Shown: piece by piece, positions 23,573 through 31,164 of the stretch
How positions within the stretch are numbered: the first letter of the stretch is position 1
Layout: every line of letters starts with the position of its first letter
Virus record (IMG/VR): IMGVR_UViG_3300045912_000291
Span: 1-38,240 of that record
DNA: 38,240 bases
Source: a virus
Strand: one strand, 5' to 3'
The notes under the pieces: generated by a model
Told to the model about the DNA's origin: nothing
Seen by the model: only the letters and a program-made list of their open reading frames with translations
The model's database searches: none
Made by a program: the position numbers and the translations under genes

Positions 23573-23904
23573 GACGCACCCCCGGAACGCGATGCCATCA
23601 CGCCCAGCCAGGCCGCGAACTTGTCAGTCGCCGCCTGTGCGCGCGCCTCCGGAGCTTGCAGCATGAACGGCTCGAGCGCCAGAGTCACACCGCGACGCGT
23701 GTACGGACGCCTGACTTCGCGCGCAATAATCGCCGCGTGCAGGTTGTCGCGCCAAGGACCCCACGGCTCAACCGACCAATACGCCTGCCACTTTCGATAC
23801 GCCCGCTCACTCAGCGACGCGCGCATCTCCTCGACCGTTCGACCGAGCAGCGCGGCCAGCCGATGGTCGAACAGCTCGACTGGCGTCAGAGCGAGAGGAT
23901 CCAC
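23569..23904 (-). CDS. Tail assembly chaperone, second (T) frame
   Basis: About 111 aa from GTG 23904. LSERAYRKWQAYWSVEPWG and WRDNLHAAIIARE match the C-terminal partner (gpT-like) of siphovirus tail chaperones. The frame is +1 relative to the upstream chaperone gene and overlaps it by about 100 bp, so it is probably also made as a fusion by ribosomal frameshifting. Alternatively GTG 23904, which follows GGAGGGCG, starts a separate protein. No standard slippery heptamer is visible. Confidence 0.72.
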   Translation of the reverse strand: MDPLALTPVELFDHRLAALLGRTVEEMRASLSERAYRKWQAYWSVEPWGPWRDNLHAAIIAREVRRPYTRRGVTLALEPFMLQAPEARAQAATDKFAAWLGVMASRSGGAS

Positions 23905-24214
23905 CGCCCTCCGCCTCGTCAGAGAACCCGGACAGCTCCATGATGGCATTCAGCAGCGGCATGCAGACCCGCGCATTGCCGGCCACCAGCGCCGAGTCCT
24001 CCTCCGACAGCGCCGGCAGGCCAGCCTCGTCGACCACGCACGCCTGCAAGAGCCGAGCGACGCCCGCCAACCGGTCGCCCTCGCGGACCAGCGCGCCGTA
24101 CTCCGAGAACGCTTGCGAGCCCACCTCGACCACGTCGAAAGACTCGCCGTCGATGACCACCGAGCGCCGCCGGATGGCTGCCGCCTTCAGCAGCCGATCC
24201 CGAACCGAACTCAC
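23807..24214 (-). CDS. Tail assembly chaperone, first (G) frame
   Basis: 135 aa as read. Residues 1-100 form a compact alpha/beta protein (RRSVVIDGESFDVVEVGSQA, NARVCMPLLNAIMELSGF) in the position of lambda gpG, between tail tube and tape measure. The final 30 residues are Arg/Ser/Ala-rich and look like out-of-frame sequence, as expected where the useful continuation lies in the +1 frame. GTG 24214 overlaps the tail-tube stop as GTGA. Confidence 0.75.
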   Translation of the reverse strand: MSSVRDRLLKAAAIRRRSVVIDGESFDVVEVGSQAFSEYGALVREGDRLAGVARLLQACVVDEAGLPALSEEDSALVAGNARVCMPLLNAIMELSGFSDEAEGGGSSRSDASRAVRPSAGRAARSNGRGDARVAE

Positions 24215-24642
24215 AGACCCACCCGCGTCACACCGCCGGAGATCTTGATGGTGAACGAGATCACGATCTTGTCACCGATCGGCGGCGCGATGTTCCAGGA
24301 CAGGATGGTCGCCGAGAACCCGTAGTAGCTGACGGACGGCGAGTCCTTCCGCGCGAAACGGAAATTCGCCACCGTGTCCGCGTCATAGGCCGCGAACAGC
24401 TGCTCGACGTCCGCCGCCGACGGAATCACGTTTCCCTGCAGCGTGACCTCGTTACCCTCGCGCAGCCCGTTGCGGAAGGCCCGCGCGTCATCGCAGTAGG
24501 TGGTGACGTCCACCAGCGGCTTCGTTTCGCCAAGCCCCGAGACGTCGAAGATCGAACACGCGTCCACGTACACGCCCGGCGAGTCCGACGATTCGAGCTG
24601 CAGGACGTAGTCATTGCCAATCAGGCTATCTTCGCTGGCCAT
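24211..24642 (-). CDS. Major tail tube protein
   Basis: 143 aa, beta-rich: NDYVLQLESSDSPGVYVDAC, VDVTTYCDDARAFRNGLREG, LQGNVIPSAADVEQLFAAYD. This is the pattern of siphovirus tail tube proteins, and the length is typical. ATG 24642 has GGAGG six bases upstream, the strongest ribosome site in the tail block, fitting a protein needed in many copies. Confidence 0.88.
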   Translation of the reverse strand: MASEDSLIGNDYVLQLESSDSPGVYVDACSIFDVSGLGETKPLVDVTTYCDDARAFRNGLREGNEVTLQGNVIPSAADVEQLFAAYDADTVANFRFARKDSPSVSYYGFSATILSWNIAPPIGDKIVISFTIKISGGVTRVGL

Positions 24643-24643
24643 T

Positions 24644-25066
24644 TCAAGCCTCCAGATTCCAGAACACCCAGGACTGAGTCACCCGATACAGCCCAGGCTC
24701 GACGTCCTGCCCATCGAGCTCAGACTCGCAGCCGGCCCAGGAGACGTCGACCGTGCCGCCGAGCATACCCCGGAAATCCTGCAGCGCACCACGCACGGCA
24801 TCCGCCAACGCCCAGGAATCCGCCTCCCGAACCGCGTAGCAGTCGATCGTCACGGCCGTGCGCACCCGCCGATCCGTGCCGCAGTATCGCACGGTCCGCT
24901 GCACCCCGGAGACCTCATAGACCAGCGCAGGCATTTGCGCCGCGCCCGCTGGTATCTTTTGCGGCACCTGCTGCCAGTGGATCCGGTAGAAGCCAGCCGC
25001 ACCCTCGACGAGCGCCGCGACGCCCGAGTTGGCCGCCAGCTCCGCAAACAGCGCCTCCCGGAACAT
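24644..25066 (-). CDS. Tail completion protein, DUF3168 family
   Basis: 140 aa. FREALFAELAANSGVAALV, then PALVYEVSGV and DCYAVREADSWALADAVRGA fit the DUF3168 tail terminator family, which caps the tube and joins it to the head. TGATG overlap with the HK97-gp10-like gene upstream. Family call from the helix-strand pattern and gene order. Confidence 0.85.
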   Translation of the reverse strand: MFREALFAELAANSGVAALVEGAAGFYRIHWQQVPQKIPAGAAQMPALVYEVSGVQRTVRYCGTDRRVRTAVTIDCYAVREADSWALADAVRGALQDFRGMLGGTVDVSWAGCESELDGQDVEPGLYRVTQSWVFWNLEA

Positions 25067-25587
25067 CAGCGCGACCCCCGCGGAGGCCGGATCGTGCCCG
25101 GCTTGGCGCCGGCCGCGCGCGCCTTGGCGATCCGATCGATGCGCGCCCGCATGACCGCCCCGACGCCGCGCACCATCTCACCGCCCGCCGACTCGAACGC
25201 TGGCACCAGCCACTCGCGCTTTCGCAGATTCCGCGTGCCAAGCTCGTGGAACTGCAGCACGTAGTACGCCTCCTTCCGCGTGCTCAGGATCGCGGTCGCC
25301 GACCCCTTCTGCTGCCGGGAATGCTTGACGATCACGCGCAGGTTTCGAGACGCGAAGCCCGACGACACGTACCGACCCCGGTAGGTTAGGTGGAGCTTGC
25401 GATTGCCAGGCGAGATCTTGCGCCCCGTCAGGTTCCCGCGCGCCTTCAGCATCACCTGCCGCATCGGCGTCCTGACCGCCTCGGCCAGCGCCTTCTTCTG
25501 GTCCTTCGGATCGGCGAGCTGGGAGAGCTTCGCGGACAGCTCCGCGAACCCCTCGAAGTCCATCGCCCCGAAGGTTTCAGTCGCCAC
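25066..25587 (-). CDS. HK97 gp10-like tail/neck protein
   Basis: About 173 aa. MDFEGFAELSAKLSQLADP, VRTPMRQVMLKARGNLTG and QFHELGTRNLRKREWLVPAF are characteristic of the HK97 gp10 family: a basic neck protein with a conserved FxE-x-GT element. GTG 25587 has GGAGGG eight bases upstream; ATG 25563 would also give a complete-looking protein. It overlaps the head-closure gene by 11 bp. Confidence 0.87.
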   Translation of the reverse strand: MATETFGAMDFEGFAELSAKLSQLADPKDQKKALAEAVRTPMRQVMLKARGNLTGRKISPGNRKLHLTYRGRYVSSGFASRNLRVIVKHSRQQKGSATAILSTRKEAYYVLQFHELGTRNLRKREWLVPAFESAGGEMVRGVGAVMRARIDRIAKARAAGAKPGTIRPPRGSR

Positions 25588-25948
25588 GACGAACGCCCTC
25601 CGCAAACCGATGCACGCACATCAGCCACAGCCACCGCCGGCCCGACCGCGCATCCGGCAGGACCGACACCACGTCGTACCAGTCCTCCTCGGCCGGCGAG
25701 TCATTCGGCTGCACCACCCGCACCCGCCAGGTCGAGTCGACCCCCGCCCGCCACCGGATCCGGATCTTCGTCGACACCTCCGACTGCACCTGCGCAGCCG
25801 CGAAGTATTCCCGCCCAGACACCGCCACGATTTCAGCCCGGCAGGTTGCCTCCTCGACGTAGACGTGCTCGGTCGACCCGCCAGCGCCCTGGACGTAGAC
25901 CCGCCGGTCGAGCACCACCCGATGCCGGAGCTTACCCGAGTCCATCAC
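25577..25948 (-). CDS. Head closure protein (gp16-like)
   Basis: 123 aa. SGKLRHRVVLDRRVYVQG followed by VYVEEATCRAEIVAVSGREY and IRWRAGVDSTWRV match the phage head-tail adaptor (SPP1 gp16-like) family, a beta-barrel stopper. GTG 25948, overlapping the previous stop as GTGA, or ATG 25945 starts it. It lies correctly between the connector and gp10-like genes. Confidence 0.87.
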   Translation of the reverse strand: MMDSGKLRHRVVLDRRVYVQGAGGSTEHVYVEEATCRAEIVAVSGREYFAAAQVQSEVSTKIRIRWRAGVDSTWRVRVVQPNDSPAEEDWYDVVSVLPDARSGRRWLWLMCVHRFAEGVRRGD

Positions 25949-26076
25949 GCCTCCCGCCGCGACCCCTTCCGCCGGACCGCCCGCGCGACCCGCCCGGCCA
26001 GCACGCTAACCGCCAGCGCGGCCGCCCTCGCGGCCTCACGCCGGCGCGCGCACGCCGAGCAGCCCGGCCGCTTCAC
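25945..26076 (-). CDS. 43-aa basic hypothetical protein
   Basis: GTG 26076 overlaps the connector stop as GTGA, and its own stop overlaps the head-closure start the same way. The product is very basic and alanine-rich, with one CSAC motif and a C-terminal RRKGSRREA. No family is recognised; the tight coupling on both sides supports translation. Confidence 0.55.
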   Translation of the reverse strand: MKRPGCSACARRREAARAAALAVSVLAGRVARAVRRKGSRREA

Positions 26077-26378
26077 ACCGAAACCTCCGCCCGGTATGGC
26101 CAGAGCAGATCGTGCGCCCGCTGCAGGAGCATGTCCCCATTTTGGGTGTCCCGGTCGAATTCCCACTCGACGTGCAGCAACAGCGCCGACTTGACGTCCT
26201 CGGGGACAGCCGGCGGAGATTCACCAGACTCCACCAGGTCGCCCAGGGACCGATTCAGGAACCCCTCCGCCCACCGCTCCGCCGCCGCGATCAAGCGCGC
26301 CAAGCGCGCGTCGTGCAACGTTTCGTCGACCTCGATGGCCACCTGCTCCTTCGCTTCTTCCAGCGACACCCACGTCAT
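26073..26378 (-). CDS. Head-tail connector protein (gp6-like)
   Basis: 101 aa, all-helical: LEEAKEQVAIEVDETLHDAR, LARLIAAAERWAEGFLNRSL, PEDVKSALLLHVEWEFD. This is the gp6-like (DNA-packaging/connector) pattern that rings the portal. ATG 26378 overlaps the glycosyltransferase stop as ATGA. In most related genomes this gene follows the capsid closely; here the sugar-transfer cassette is between them. Confidence 0.9.
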   Translation of the reverse strand: MTWVSLEEAKEQVAIEVDETLHDARLARLIAAAERWAEGFLNRSLGDLVESGESPPAVPEDVKSALLLHVEWEFDRDTQNGDMLLQRAHDLLWPYRAEVSV

Positions 26379-27088
26379 CGGTAGTGCTCCCGGACCCACG
26401 GATAGCGACGCCGAGTCGCAGCTTGCCACGGATCGACGTGGCCGTGGAATACGACAATGCGAGCATTCGCAGGCAGCACCAGCCCGCCGCGCGGCTTGAT
26501 CTCGTTCCGATAGGAGTACACCCCGTCCGCCGCCGACCATGTCGGCTCGCCCGGCCCGAGCGCGACGCCCAGCCACGCCTGGTCGGACCCGATGTACCCC
26601 CGCGCCCGCCCGAGCTGCGGCGACCGGACCGGATCGAACTCCGTCCACACCCGCGGCCGCGACCCAGTCCGGAGCAGCAGCATCGACCCGTTGTACGGCG
26701 TGCCGCGCGCGGTATCCCCATACAGGACCACGTCCTCGGGACGGTCCCACAGCGGCGCGACGTCACCGACCAGGACCATGTCCAGGTCCAGCGACACCAC
26801 CCGCTCCCCGAACCACCGCGCAGCATCCGGATGGAACAGCCGCAGCCGCCGGTAACAGCTCGGATTAACCCCGCCATGCGGCGACGGCACGTCCTCGAAG
26901 TCCCCGAACAGCGGCAGCACCTCGATCCCCGGATCGAGCCCAGCCGGATCGTCGGTGACGCAGATGAACCGATGCGGCCGCGCGTAGCAGCGCGCCACCA
27001 TCCGCCGGAGCACATTTACCTGCTCCGGCCCAAACTCCGACCGATACCGCGCCTTCGGGCGCCATTTCCAGCACACGACCGACAGCAT
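26375..27088 (-). CDS. Glycosyltransferase, GT8-like
   Basis: 237 aa. VVSLDLDMVLVGDVAPLWD supplies a DxD-type nucleotide-sugar site followed by the 'decorated' loop typical of galactosyl/glucosyl transferases of the GT8 type; PYNGSMLLLRTG and GSDQAWLGVALG continue the pattern, and IVVFHGHVDPW near the end adds conserved histidines. Last gene of the sugar-transfer cassette. It starts at ATG 27088 (or GTG 27091) directly on the preceding stop. Sugar and acceptor are unknown. Confidence 0.8.
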   Translation of the reverse strand: MLSVVCWKWRPKARYRSEFGPEQVNVLRRMVARCYARPHRFICVTDDPAGLDPGIEVLPLFGDFEDVPSPHGGVNPSCYRRLRLFHPDAARWFGERVVSLDLDMVLVGDVAPLWDRPEDVVLYGDTARGTPYNGSMLLLRTGSRPRVWTEFDPVRSPQLGRARGYIGSDQAWLGVALGPGEPTWSAADGVYSYRNEIKPRGGLVLPANARIVVFHGHVDPWQAATRRRYPWVREHYR

Positions 27089-27303
27089 CACACCCCCCTG
27101 TGCAGCCGATTGAACAGCCGCCGCAGCGCGTAGGACCGCACGAGCGACAGCACCGTGAACACGCCGCCCATCCAGAACGCCTCGCCAGCCGACACCGGAT
27201 AGCCGAATGCCGGCAGGACCACCAGGTTCGCCGCCCAAGCCACGCCGAAGCCCACCAGGACGTTGATCACGGCCTCCGCCGCGGAGCCCAGCCTAGACTG
27301 CAC
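27088..27303 (-). CDS. Small membrane protein, DUF7220-like
   Basis: 71 aa with two membrane helices (AVINVLVGFGVAWAANLVVL and AGEAFWMGGVFTVLSLV) and the ending SYALRRLFNRL. The pattern matches the DUF7220 family of phage membrane proteins, whose function is unknown. GTG 27303 overlaps the upstream gene by 11 bp. Its place inside the sugar cassette might mean a membrane step in glycan supply, or only shared transcription. Confidence 0.78.
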   Translation of the reverse strand: MQSRLGSAAEAVINVLVGFGVAWAANLVVLPAFGYPVSAGEAFWMGGVFTVLSLVRSYALRRLFNRLHRGV

Positions 27304-27964
27304 AAGCCCGCCTGGGAGTGCGCTCGAAACCGATGTGGTAGACCCGCGGCTTCAGCGGCCGGACGGTCAACCCGCCATCGACCCAGGACCGCGCCATCAT
27401 CTGCGCCTCCGTTTCGGCACCGCGCGCCAGGTCCAGGACGTCCCGCGCGCGAACCACGCTCGGCGGATTCCCGTAGTGGATCGAGCCCACCTCCGCCGGC
27501 TCCGGCGCCTCCCGCCACTGCTGCCAGTTGGCCGGCTCCCCGGTCCCCCGATGCCGCGTCCCGCACGGCCGGCGCCCGCCCTCCTCCTTGAACTGCCCGT
27601 ACAGCCGCAGCTGCCGGAACCCCGGCAGCTTGCGCGCCTCTTCGAACAGCGGCCACGGGAACGACCACACCCACCGCCAGTCATTCTCAAGCAGCAGCAT
27701 CCAGTCGATCCCGCGCCCCACCACCGCCGCAGCGAGCTGCTCGACCATCCGCGTGACCCCAACCCGGCCGCCCGGCTCCGACTGGACCACGGTCTCGAAT
27801 CCGCCCTGGCGCGCGAACCGCGGAACGCGCCGGTCATCGGACGCATCGTCCCCGTGCAGGAGCACGAAAGGCGCCTGGGAATTCCAGCGGAGGAACGAAT
27901 GCACCGTTTCCTGCGTGTAGGCGAGCCGGTCGCACGTCAGCAGGCAGACGGCGACCTTGCTCAC
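27293..27964 (-). CDS. Glycosyltransferase-like protein, GT2-like
   Basis: 223 aa. Starts KVAVCLLTCDRLAYTQETVH, with HGDDASDD and LLLENDWRW where GT-A enzymes carry their acidic metal-binding residues, then YHIGFERTPR near the end. These features fit a compact family-2-like glycosyltransferase of phage type. GTG 27964 overlaps the methyltransferase stop as GTGA. No signal peptide; cytoplasmic. Confidence 0.75.
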   Translation of the reverse strand: MSKVAVCLLTCDRLAYTQETVHSFLRWNSQAPFVLLHGDDASDDRRVPRFARQGGFETVVQSEPGGRVGVTRMVEQLAAAVVGRGIDWMLLLENDWRWVWSFPWPLFEEARKLPGFRQLRLYGQFKEEGGRRPCGTRHRGTGEPANWQQWREAPEPAEVGSIHYGNPPSVVRARDVLDLARGAETEAQMMARSWVDGGLTVRPLKPRVYHIGFERTPRRACAV

Positions 27965-28485
27965 GGCGAGACCACCAAGAGCGCCGCGTACTCGCGCTGC
28001 CGCAGCGCCGCAACCTCCTGGAACTTCCCGTGCAGCGCCAGCCGGCGCCGCCACCACTTCGGCGACTCGACGATCAGATGATCCATCCGCCCGTCCGCCA
28101 GCTGGCGCTTGCCCGGCCGGCACGCCGCAGCCACCAGGACCCCGCCCGTCCCAAGCGACACGAGATGACCGACCACCTCGTCCAGGCACTCCGGCTCCAC
28201 GTGCTCGAGCACGTCCGTGCACACCACCAGCTCGGCCGGTTCCGGTTCCGCATCCTTGCCAGGCACCGCTGGGTCGAATTCCCGCACCTCGAGGCCCGGC
28301 TCGATCATCAGCAGCGCCCGCCGGAGCGAGCCCTTGCCGCACCCGTAGTCCAACACCGTCCGCCACCGATGCCGCCGGACCAAATCGATCACCCGCTCGG
28401 CCCACGCGTGACCCTTCGACCCGTAGCCGGGATACTTCCCGTGCAGCTCGACGTTCGCTGCCTTGTACCCGTCCGAAATTCTCAC
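27961..28485 (-). CDS. Class I SAM-dependent methyltransferase
   Basis: 174 aa. VLDYGCGKGSLRRALL is motif I, REFDPAVPG holds the motif II acid, and VVCTDVLEHVEPE is motif IV of the ubiquinone/methyltransferase-11/23 type; ESPKWWRRRL follows. The opening SDGYKAANVELHGKYPGYGS resembles phage methyltransferases found in sugar loci. GTGA overlaps on both sides. A small-molecule or sugar substrate is more likely than DNA, because no DNA-binding part is present. Confidence 0.85.
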   Translation of the reverse strand: MRISDGYKAANVELHGKYPGYGSKGHAWAERVIDLVRRHRWRTVLDYGCGKGSLRRALLMIEPGLEVREFDPAVPGKDAEPEPAELVVCTDVLEHVEPECLDEVVGHLVSLGTGGVLVAAACRPGKRQLADGRMDHLIVESPKWWRRRLALHGKFQEVAALRQREYAALLVVSP

Positions 28486-28646
28486 AATTCAGCGCCCTCC
28501 GCCGGACCCGTGCCCGGCTCGTATTCCCACAGCCCACACCGCCGCTCGGCCGCCTTCTCCCGCGCCAGGCACCAGAGCTGGCCGCCCCGCCAGGTCGACC
28601 AGCGACAGCTCCGCCAGCCCCAGGTCGCCGTCAGGCCGGCACCCAT
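28482..28646 (-). CDS. 54-aa hypothetical protein
   Basis: ATG 28646 overlaps the FkbM gene by 16 bp and its stop overlaps the next start as GTGA. Tryptophan-rich, with WRGGQLWCLAREKAAERRCG and LWEYEPGTG, a possible small beta-hairpin unit. The coupling argues that it is translated; no family is recognised. Confidence 0.5.
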   Translation of the reverse strand: MGAGLTATWGWRSCRWSTWRGGQLWCLAREKAAERRCGLWEYEPGTGPAEGAEL

Positions 28647-29254
28647 ACCTCGTCCTTCGACACCCGGATGTGCCGCCGATACCCAACCGCCTGCAGCCAG
28701 CAAGCCACCGCCTCCTGCTGGCGAGCCCACACCTCGAGATGCAGCAGCGGCCGGCACCGCTCCAGCGTTCGCCGCGCCCCCTCGAGCGCCGACAGCTCAT
28801 AGCCCTCCACGTCCAGCACGATCGCGCCGACCGCGGCGCCGCCGACCAGCGTGTCGATCGTCTCGCACGCGACCTCGACCGTCCCGGTCGCCGACACGGC
28901 CCAGGACCCAGCCCGATGATCCGGCACCATCCGCAGCCGGCCGGCGACAGGCGCCAACGCCAGCTCGTGCACCTCGATGTTCCGGAGCCCCGCCAGGTTG
29001 CGCCGGAGACACTCCGCCAGCGCCGGGTCCGGCTCGCACGTCAGCACCCGCCCGAAATGCCGCGCCAGCACGGCCGGCCACTGCCCGACGTGCCCGCCCG
29101 CCTGCACCACCAGCTGATCCGCGGCGCCCGGCCCGGCCAGCTCGAGCAGCGGCCCCAGGTCGGCCAGATGCTTGCGGACGTAGTCGAGCGTCCGCCGCGG
29201 CCAGCGATCGTAGACCGGCCACCACAGACACTCGCCCTGCCACCAACGGATCAC
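28631..29254 (-). CDS. FkbM-family methyltransferase
   Basis: 207 aa. VVQAGGHVGQWPAVLARHFG is the SAM-binding loop, LTCEPDPALAECLRRNL the second acidic motif, and DVEGYELSALEGARRTLERC the FkbM signature (D-x-EG-x-E...L-x-G). FkbM enzymes usually O-methylate sugars or small molecules, so this gene suggests that the product of the neighbouring glycosyltransferases is methylated. GTG 29254 overlaps the GT2 stop as GTGA. Confidence 0.87.
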   Translation of the reverse strand: MIRWWQGECLWWPVYDRWPRRTLDYVRKHLADLGPLLELAGPGAADQLVVQAGGHVGQWPAVLARHFGRVLTCEPDPALAECLRRNLAGLRNIEVHELALAPVAGRLRMVPDHRAGSWAVSATGTVEVACETIDTLVGGAAVGAIVLDVEGYELSALEGARRTLERCRPLLHLEVWARQQEAVACWLQAVGYRRHIRVSKDEVWVPA

Positions 29255-29979
29255 AGCTGCCGCTCCCATTCGAAGTCCAGGACCGTGATCTGCCCCGCGC
29301 GGCCGGCCGCCTTCTTGCGCGCCAGGATCGCCTCGAGCTGCGCCGGACGGTCCGGCGACTTCCGCACCAGCGTGGTGGTCGAGGCATCCGGGATCACGTC
29401 CCGAGAAAACCGCCACAGCTTCAGCTCTTCCCGATGTTCGTGCTCACCTACCGCCAGGAGCTGCCGCCGGAATTGCCCGTCCGTGCCGTAGTAGCCGGTC
29501 AGATCCTCGTCATATCCGCCCGCCTTCCAGTACAGGTCGGAATGCAGGACGTAGGAATTCGGATGCGGCGCCTTCGGCTTCGGGTTTTCGAGCTTCCCAG
29601 AGCCCGGCGCGTCCAGCCGCCCCAGAGTCCGGAACACGCGCGGCGACTTGCACCCCAGCGCGAACAACACCACCTCGACGGACGGCACGTGGTCCATGTC
29701 CGTCAGGATGAGCCAGCCCGGCGTCGAGACCTTCACCCCCAGGTTGCGCGCCCCGTCCTGATGCCAGGGACGATCCTCGAGCACCCGGTAGATTTCCAGC
29801 TCCGGCAGCCCGCCCGGACGCGGCACCTCAACCGCCGGCCACCGCGGCGACCCGTCGTCGACCACAACGCACCGCACGCGGCCCCGAACCCCGGATGGCC
29901 AGGCCCGCCACGCCTCGAACTGCCGAGCCAGCATGCCCGGATTGTCGTAGTAGGCCAGGACCAGCGACACCCGCCTCAC
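29251..29979 (-). CDS. Glycosyltransferase family 2 protein
   Basis: 242 aa. VRRVSLVLAYYDNPGMLARQ opens a GT-A fold, CVVVDDGSPRW carries the DDGS nucleotide-binding motif (about residue 41), and WLILTDMDHVP the DxD metal site (about 95); YWKAGGYDEDLTGYYGTDGQ is the acceptor/catalytic loop of GT2 enzymes. Starts on GTG 29979, overlapping the previous stop as GTGA. Cytoplasmic. Together with its neighbours it should assemble a short glycan. Confidence 0.87.
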   Translation of the reverse strand: MRRVSLVLAYYDNPGMLARQFEAWRAWPSGVRGRVRCVVVDDGSPRWPAVEVPRPGGLPELEIYRVLEDRPWHQDGARNLGVKVSTPGWLILTDMDHVPSVEVVLFALGCKSPRVFRTLGRLDAPGSGKLENPKPKAPHPNSYVLHSDLYWKAGGYDEDLTGYYGTDGQFRRQLLAVGEHEHREELKLWRFSRDVIPDASTTTLVRKSPDRPAQLEAILARKKAAGRAGQITVLDFEWERQL

Positions 29980-30671
29980 GGACGCCCGGTCCAGTAGTCG
30001 CACAGCAGCGAGCGCTGCACCGGCTTCGGCGCCAGCGATGAATTCGCCGAACCGAGATCGTGAGACACCAGCGACGGCACCCGGTACATCAGCCGCATCC
30101 CCCTCTTCGACAGCCATCCCGAGATGATCCCGTCCCGGTTCCGGTTCTTCACCCAGCCCAGGACGGTCGCCTCGAAGTCCCGCGACGCCGCCAGCTGACC
30201 CGCCATGCCCGGCGGGAACAGGTACGCCTGAGAGCCCCAGCACAGCCCGCCCAGCTGCGACTCATGCCAGCCGGCCCGCAACGGCCGGCCGCCCCTGCTT
30301 TCTAACTCGCGCGACACCTTCCGCGCAAGGTAAAGCGACAGGTAGCCCACGTCCGCCGGCCAGCGCCGCCCCAGCTCCGCATCAAGCGCCGCCGCAGCGC
30401 CCTCCGCCCACAGGATGTCGTCCTCGAGCACGCCCACCCAGGACCCCGGCGACCGCTTCACCGCCAGCCGAAACGCGTGCAGCCAATTCCTGAGCCCGCC
30501 GCGTGGCGGATCGTTGACCACCAGCTCGACCGGCCCGAGCAGCGGCTCCGACGGCAGCCCGTCGGACACGACGAGCAGCGGCCCGTCGAACCCCGCCTGG
30601 CGAAATGACGCAACGGACCGCCGGATCGTCGAGACCGGCCGCGGCGCCGTGGTCATCACCCAAGAGATCAC
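29976..30671 (-). CDS. Glycosyltransferase, GT25-like
   Basis: 231 aa from GTG 30671, which overlaps the upstream stop as GTGA. TTAPRPVSTIRRSVASFRQA opens the fold, WVGVLEDDILWAEGAA has the EDD metal motif of GT25-type enzymes, and MYRVPSLVSHDLGSANSS is the C-terminal signature I associate with phage glycosyltransferases. The longer upstream open frame is out-of-frame sequence of the preceding gene. The donor sugar is unknown. Confidence 0.8.
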   Translation of the reverse strand: MISWVMTTAPRPVSTIRRSVASFRQAGFDGPLLVVSDGLPSEPLLGPVELVVNDPPRGGLRNWLHAFRLAVKRSPGSWVGVLEDDILWAEGAAAALDAELGRRWPADVGYLSLYLARKVSRELESRGGRPLRAGWHESQLGGLCWGSQAYLFPPGMAGQLAASRDFEATVLGWVKNRNRDGIISGWLSKRGMRLMYRVPSLVSHDLGSANSSLAPKPVQRSLLCDYWTGRP

Positions 30672-31141
30672 GCCAGCACGTCGCGCAGCTCGGCGCGAGG
30701 GAAGGCCCGCAGCGCCGTCTCCCGCGTGCAATTGACAACCTCGACGCCAGCCGCCGCCAGGTCCAGCGCCAGCGGCGCGAAACGCGGCAACCACCGCGAG
30801 TAGTGGGTTCCGTTGTGAAGCCCGCCAGCATGACGCCCGTGCCAATGCACCCGCCCGCCGGTCTGCTGCATGTCGTACCCCAGGAGGATGATCCGCGCTG
30901 CGCCGAACAGCGCAGCCAGCCCGATCGCCTGGTAGCCAGAATTCCCGCCACCGTTGATCCGATCCGGACCACGCGCGAGCCCCTCATCCGGCGCATGCTG
31001 GATCCAGTAGAGCCCGAACTTCGATCGCGCCTGCTCGGACACCGTCCAGCACTCCCCACGGAACCCCCGCTGGATCTCCGGCCAGTAGACCCGCCAGAAC
31101 TGGAAGTCCGCCGCGTACAGCGCGCAGGCCCACGGAGCCAT
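30668..31141 (-). CDS. Phage sugar-locus protein with SGPSL/GYDM motifs (N-terminus continues upstream)
   Basis: From the first standard start, ATG 31141, 157 aa: APWACALYAADFQFWRVYW, NGGGNSGYQAIGLAALFGA, RIILLGYDMQQTGG and HWHGRHAGGLHN. It resembles phage proteins with a nucleotide-sugar-binding-like fold found next to glycosyltransferases. Homology-like sequence continues in the same frame upstream to about 31245, including GETVVCAASGPSL and RARLIVVNATFR, but no ATG, GTG or TTG exists there. The true product is therefore probably longer, by frameshift, unusual start or a sequencing indel. ATG 31141 has no ribosome site. Confidence 0.65.
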   Translation of the reverse strand: MAPWACALYAADFQFWRVYWPEIQRGFRGECWTVSEQARSKFGLYWIQHAPDEGLARGPDRINGGGNSGYQAIGLAALFGAARIILLGYDMQQTGGRVHWHGRHAGGLHNGTHYSRWLPRFAPLALDLAAAGVEVVNCTRETALRAFPRAELRDVLA

Positions 31142-31164
31142 GCGAAAGGTCGCGTTGACGACGA

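Noticed and set aside
27965-28537. Long 5' extension of the GT2-like gene frame.
   Set aside because: It is out-of-frame sequence of the upstream methyltransferase; the GTGA-coupled GTG 27964 is the natural start.
28030-29997. Plus-strand open frame of 655 codons opposite the sugar cassette.
   Set aside because: Low-complexity Arg/Pro/Ala composition and no domain; the minus-strand enzymes are clear.
30672-30845. 5' extension of the GT25-like gene.
   Set aside because: Composition is that of a shadow frame and the GTGA-coupled GTG 30671 fits the family start.
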